The notes beneath the pieces were generated by a model. The model saw only the letters and a program-made list of their open reading frames with translations. It did not search any database and was not told where the DNA came from. Of a stretch of DNA of 64,000 nucleotides, positions 60,311 to 64,000 are shown piece by piece (within the stretch, counting starts at the first letter, position 1; every line of letters starts with the position of its first letter). The position numbers and the translations under genes are program-made. Where the stretch lies: contig JBAYVU010000004.1 in assembly GCA_041674385.1 (NCBI GenBank), positions 62,001 to 126,000 on the forward strand, in the 5' to 3' direction. Source of the stretch: JACRAR01 sp041674385. GTDB lineage: Bacteria > Pseudomonadota > Gammaproteobacteria > Burkholderiales > Rhodocyclaceae.

Positions 60311-60339
60311 GGTCTGCTCCTGTGCGGACAAGGCGTGGC

Positions 60340-61515
60340 CTAGCGTGTTTCGGTAAACAGTTCGCGGCCGATCAGCATGCGGCGGATTTCCGAAGTGCCG
60401 GCACCGATCTCGTAGAGTTTGGCATCGCGCCACAAGCGGCCGGTCGGGTAGTCATTGATATAACCGTTGCCGCCCAGCGCCTGGATCGCCTCGCCCGCCA
60501 TCCAGGTAGCCTTTTCGGCGGCATAGAGTATCGCGCCAGCGGCGTCCTTGCGCAGCATGCGCGTGTGTTTGTCAGACCCATCGCCGCGGTCGCAGGCTTT
60601 GCCGACTGCATACACATAGGCACGGCTGGCTTGCCAGGTCGAATACAGGTCGGCCAGCTTGCCCTGCATCAACTGGAATTCGCCGATACTCTGGCCGAAC
60701 TGCTTGCGCTCATGGAGGTAGGGAACGACCACGTCCATGCACGCCGCCATGATGCCGAGCGGCCCGCCGGAAAGCACCGCGCGCTCATAGTCGAGGCCGC
60801 TCATCAGCACCTTGAGGCCATTGCCAACCTCGCCCAGCACATTCTCCAGCGGCACTTCGCAATCGTCGAAGAACAGCGGGTAAGTGTTGGACCCGCGCAT
60901 GCCCAGCTTGTCGAGGTGGGTGCCATGGGAAAACCCCGGCATGCCCTTCTCAACGATGAAAGCGCTGATGCCCGGATCGGTGCGGGCATACACGATCAGG
61001 ATGTCGGCATCGCCGCCATTGGTGATCCACATCTTGGAACCGTTCAGGATATACCGCTCAGCTGTGCCGCTCCCTCTCAGATCGGCACGCAGTTTCATGC
61101 CGACCACGTCGGAACCGGCGCCGGACTCGGACATGGCCAGCGCACCGACGTGTTCGCCGATGATCAGCTTATTCAGGTACTTTTTCTTTTGTGCCGCGTT
61201 GCCATTGCGGCGCAACTGATTCACGCACAGATTGGAATGGGCCGCGTAGGAAAGGCCAACGCTGGCCGAAGCGCGCGAGATCTCTTCCATCGCGACGATA
61301 TGCGCGAGATAGCCCATCCGGCTGCCGCCGTACTCTTCTTCCACAGTCATGCCGAGGAGGCCAAGATCGCCGAATTTCTTCCACAAGTCGGCAGGAAACC
61401 GGTTGTCGCGATCGATCTGCGCGGCACGCGGGGCGATCTCCTTGGCGGCAAACTGCGCGACGCTGTCGCGCAGCATGTCGATCTCATCGCCAAGGTCGAA
61501 ATTCAGTCCAAGCAT
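60340..61515 (-). CDS. liuA: Isovaleryl-CoA dehydrogenase (acyl-CoA dehydrogenase family)
   Basis: The 391-residue flavoprotein begins MLGLNFDLGDEIDMLRDSV; it has ALAMSESGAGSDVVGM, WITNGGDADI, and QALGGNGYINDYPTGRLWRDAKLYEIGAGTSEIRR split around the FAD loop. The usual catalytic Glu of isovaleryl-CoA dehydrogenases lies in the GLDYERAVL segment (E in DYERA). It oxidises isovaleryl-CoA to 3-methylcrotonyl-CoA. The longer open frame upstream is ignored. It is first in the run liuA-DsbA-like-liuC-mvaB; methylcrotonyl-CoA carboxylase genes are not in the window. Confidence 0.92.
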   Translation of the reverse strand: MLGLNFDLGDEIDMLRDSVAQFAAKEIAPRAAQIDRDNRFPADLWKKFGDLGLLGMTVEEEYGGSRMGYLAHIVAMEEISRASASVGLSYAAHSNLCVNQLRRNGNAAQKKKYLNKLIIGEHVGALAMSESGAGSDVVGMKLRADLRGSGTAERYILNGSKMWITNGGDADILIVYARTDPGISAFIVEKGMPGFSHGTHLDKLGMRGSNTYPLFFDDCEVPLENVLGEVGNGLKVLMSGLDYERAVLSGGPLGIMAACMDVVVPYLHERKQFGQSIGEFQLMQGKLADLYSTWQASRAYVYAVGKACDRGDGSDKHTRMLRKDAAGAILYAAEKATWMAGEAIQALGGNGYINDYPTGRLWRDAKLYEIGAGTSEIRRMLIGRELFTETR

Positions 61516-61785
61516 GGTTTTCTCTCTGGGAAGCCCGACTTGCCGCACATCGTTATCAGGGGCTGCTGCGCGTGAATTGTGCGCTTTTTTGCCGTAAGCG
61601 GGAAGCCTCAGAGAACGTCGCCCAGGGAGATTTCGGGTACGCTCCGGAACAGCTTCCATCCCGCAACGGCGCACCTGGCAAACGGTTACGGGAAGGGTTC
61701 CAATTCGCTTGCGATCACAGCGATCAATATAACGGCGATCAACATAGCGGTTGCCACACCGGGAGTTTTCGTGTGGAATAGCGCC

Positions 61786-62169
61786 ATGGCTGAAAGCAAA
61801 AAATATGAGATCCATGTCGGGGTCAGCGTGCAATATCTGCCTGACCAGTCCAACCCCGCCACGGGACGCCATGTCTTCGCTTATACCATCGACATCCGTA
61901 ATACCGGCACCGTCGCGGCGCAACTCATCAGCCGTCACTGGATAATTACCGATGCCGAGGCACAGGTCCAGGAAGTGCGCGGCTTGGGGGTGGTCGGGCA
62001 CCAGCCGCTATTGCAGCCGGGGCAGAACTTCGAATACACCAGCGGTTGCGTGCTGGCCACACCGGTTGGTACCATGAAAGGCAGCTATCAAATGGTGGCC
62101 GAAGACGGCCTCAACTTCGAAGCCGCCATCCCCGAGTTCGTGCTGTCGATGCCGAGAGTGCTGCACTGA
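61786..62169 (+). CDS. apaG: ApaG (CorD) protein
   Basis: The 127-residue single-domain immunoglobulin-like protein has VFAYTIDIRNTGTVAAQLISRHWIITDA, VRGLGVVGHQPLL and GSYQMVAEDG. ApaG is linked to Co/Mg tolerance and diadenosine tetraphosphate metabolism, with no defined reaction. The ATG at 61786 (MAESKKYEIHVGV) is chosen; the frame is open further upstream. The 270 bases before it, divergent from liuA, contain no other gene. fadH-like follows after two bases. Confidence 0.93.
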   Translation: MAESKKYEIHVGVSVQYLPDQSNPATGRHVFAYTIDIRNTGTVAAQLISRHWIITDAEAQVQEVRGLGVVGHQPLLQPGQNFEYTSGCVLATPVGTMKGSYQMVAEDGLNFEAAIPEFVLSMPRVLH

Positions 62170-62171
62170 GA

Positions 62172-64000
62172 ATGACTTCACCCTACCCACACCTGCTTGC
62201 GCCGCTCGATCTCGGCTTCACCACCCTCAAGAACCGCGTGCTGATGGGTTCGTTGCACACCGGCCTGGAGGACCTGCCCGACAGCCATGCCCGTATGGCG
62301 GCTTTCTATGCGGAACGGGCAAAAGGCGGGGTCGGGCTGATCATTACCGGCGGTTTTGCCACCAGTGCGGACACATCGGTGATGGCCGGAGCAGCTATCC
62401 TCGACAACCCCGAGGAAGCGGAAAAACACCGCGTGATCACCGCCGCCGTGCATCGCGAGAATGCCAAAATCTGCTTGCAGGTACTGCACACCGGCCGCTA
62501 TGCCTATTCAATGCAGCCGCTGGCGCCCTCGGCATTGAAGTCGCCGATCAGTCCGGTGATGCCGCGTGCGATGGAAGAGCACGAGATCGAACAGGCTATC
62601 CAGGGCTTTGTGCAGGGCGCCGCAATGGCGCAGCATGGCGGATACGACGGTATCGAGATCATGGGATCGGAAGGTTATCTGATCAACGAGTTCATCGTCT
62701 TGCACACCAACCGCCGCGACGACCGCTGGGGCGGCAGCTTCGAAAATCGCATCCGCTTTGCGCTGGAAATTGTGCGCCGTACCCGAGCCCGGGTCGGCCC
62801 GAACTTCATCATAATTTTCCGCCTCTCGATGCTCGACCTGGTCGAAGACGGCAGCACCTGGGAGGAAGTGGTGGCGCTGGCGCAGCAACTTGAGGCGGCC
62901 GGCGTCAGCATCATCAATACTGGCATCGGCTGGCACGAGGCGCGCATCCCCACCATCGCTACCATGGTGCCGCGGGCCGCCTATACCTGGGTCACCGGCC
63001 GCATGAAAGGGAAGGTGGGCATTCCGCTGGTCGCCACCAACCGCATCAACGATCCGGCTCTGGCTGAAGCCATTCTGGCGCGCGGCGACGCGGACATGGT
63101 GTCGATGGCCCGTCCGTTCCTGGCCGATGCCGAGTTCGTGAAGAAGGCCGCCGAAAATCGTGCCGACGAGATCAACACCTGCATCGCCTGCAACCAGGCC
63201 TGCCTTGATAACATCTTCTCGCGCAAGCTCTGTTCCTGTCTGGTCAACCCGCGCGCCTGCCATGAGACCGAGTTGATTCTGAAACCCGCCAGCGCCAAAA
63301 AACGCATCGCCGTGGTCGGCTCCGGCCCGGCAGGTTTGGCGGCCGCCACCACGCTCGCCCAACGCGGCCATGCGGTCACGCTGTTCGAAGCCGCGAGCGA
63401 AATCGGCGGACAATTCAATCTGGCCAAGCGCATTCCCGGCAAGGAAGAATTCGCCGAAACCCTGCGCTACTTCCGGCGCCAGTTGGAACTCGATCGTGTC
63501 GTCGTGAAGCTGGGTCAAAAGGCACAAGCGGACGATCTCGGGAATTACGAACATGTCATCCTGGCAACCGGTATCGTGCCGCGTACCCCGTCGATTCCCG
63601 GCATCACGCATGCCAAGGTGGCCGGTTACATCGACATCATCGAGGGCCGTAAAATTGCCGGAAAGAAAGTGGCCATCATCGGCGCTGGCGGCATCGGTTT
63701 CGATGTGGCCGAGTTGCTGAGCCACGACGCCGGGCATGCCGACCCGATCGAGGCCTTCCGCAAGGAATGGGGTATTGACGCCAACTATGCCCGGCGCGGT
63801 GGCCTGATCGCGCCGCAGATGCCGCAGCCGGTGCGCGAGCTCTGGCTGCTGCAACGCAAGACCGGCAAGGTCGGCGAGGGCTTGGCCAAGACCACCGGCT
63901 GGGCGCGTCGCTTGTTATTGCAAAAACGCGGCGTGCAAATGCTGGCGGGCGTCGAATATCGGAAGATCGACGATGCCGGCCTGCATCTCATGGTGGGCGG
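62172..64000 (+). CDS. fadH: 2,4-dienoyl-CoA reductase (FadH-like), 3'-partial
   Basis: The 609 codons visible run off the right edge. The N-terminal OYE barrel has MTSPYPHLLAPLDLGF, KNRVLMGSLHTGLED, the HTGRYAYS active-site loop, GSEGYLINEF. The 4Fe-4S ligands follow as CIACNQACLDN and a later CSC. The C-terminal FAD/NADPH part includes VVGSGPAGLAAATTLAQRGH and ILATGIVPRTP. It reduces 2,4-dienoyl-CoA in degradation of unsaturated fatty acids. Start at 62172, two bases after apaG. Confidence 0.93.
   Translation, partial: MTSPYPHLLAPLDLGFTTLKNRVLMGSLHTGLEDLPDSHARMAAFYAERAKGGVGLIITGGFATSADTSVMAGAAILDNPEEAEKHRVITAAVHRENAKICLQVLHTGRYAYSMQPLAPSALKSPISPVMPRAMEEHEIEQAIQGFVQGAAMAQHGGYDGIEIMGSEGYLINEFIVLHTNRRDDRWGGSFENRIRFALEIVRRTRARVGPNFIIIFRLSMLDLVEDGSTWEEVVALAQQLEAAGVSIINTGIGWHEARIPTIATMVPRAAYTWVTGRMKGKVGIPLVATNRINDPALAEAILARGDADMVSMARPFLADAEFVKKAAENRADEINTCIACNQACLDNIFSRKLCSCLVNPRACHETELILKPASAKKRIAVVGSGPAGLAAATTLAQRGHAVTLFEAASEIGGQFNLAKRIPGKEEFAETLRYFRRQLELDRVVVKLGQKAQADDLGNYEHVILATGIVPRTPSIPGITHAKVAGYIDIIEGRKIAGKKVAIIGAGGIGFDVAELLSHDAGHADPIEAFRKEWGIDANYARRGGLIAPQMPQPVRELWLLQRKTGKVGEGLAKTTGWARRLLLQKRGVQMLAGVEYRKIDDAGLHLMVG

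Noticed and set aside
62508..63854. Long minus-strand frame at the right end
   Set aside because: Antisense of the fadH-like gene, whose FeS and FAD motifs are intact on the plus strand.

Overview
The window looks like a chromosome segment of a betaproteobacterium, probably of the Rhodocyclales/Sterolibacteriaceae type. This is inferred from gene content and order: groESL under a CIRCE element, a tRNA-Gln / prs / rplY / pth / ychF block, leucine and acyl-CoA degradation genes, a MaoC-phosphotransacylase fusion with acetate kinase, and a B12-dependent ribonucleotide reductase. No rRNA genes and no CRISPR array were seen.

Layout. 0-2 kb: a lectin-like secreted protein and a type IV prepilin. 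2.1-4.3 kb: groES-groEL with HrcA operator and terminator. 4.3-10.2 kb (minus): TPR protein, L,D-transpeptidase, two cyclophilins, lpxH, recQ. 10.2-13.8 kb: cysS, pyrF, hemG, ubiX. 14-19.3 kb: an orphan small protein behind a near-consensus promoter, a GAF/HD-GYP protein, a FecR-domain protein and a TonB-like protein. 19.3-21.8 kb: a self-contained umuDC SOS module with its own LexA-like repressor and operator. 21.8-30.3 kb: a sodium:solute symporter, maoC-pta/ackA, and nrdJ with paired NrdR boxes.

30.3-39.3 kb is an accessory island, visibly richer in A+T. It begins with irregular short direct repeats and a 74-bp duplicated segment. It carries a rare gene set: a DGQHR-domain (DndB-like) protein with a possible nuclease N-terminus, a GHKL-type ATPase, a B12-binding radical SAM enzyme, a second DGQHR-type protein whose motif reads DCQHR, and a nucleotidyltransferase-fold protein. 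Its right edge cuts a small zinc-ribbon gene downstream of arsA. I consider this the best candidate for an undescribed DNA-modification or defence system.

39-51 kb is a composite arsenic island: arsR-arsC-acr3-ECF sigma-arsD-arsA, a FadL porin, an AhpD-like protein with an ArsD-like Cys tail, a C_GCAxxG_C_C protein, arsM, and a SigZ-like sigma factor. It also holds magnesium-chelatase-like I and D modules joined through a ten-A run that looks like a programmed -1 frameshift, the collapsed remains of a second ars operon, and a MITE-like insertion beside sigZ. 51-53.8 kb: a Tat-exported TorA/BisC-type molybdoenzyme with a C-terminal haem domain.

54-64 kb returns to core genome: ychF, pth, rplY, prs, tRNA-Gln, a DUF1289 protein, HMG-CoA lyase, methylglutaconyl-CoA hydratase, a DsbA-fold isomerase, isovaleryl-CoA dehydrogenase (leucine catabolism), apaG, and a 2,4-dienoyl-CoA reductase cut by the window end.
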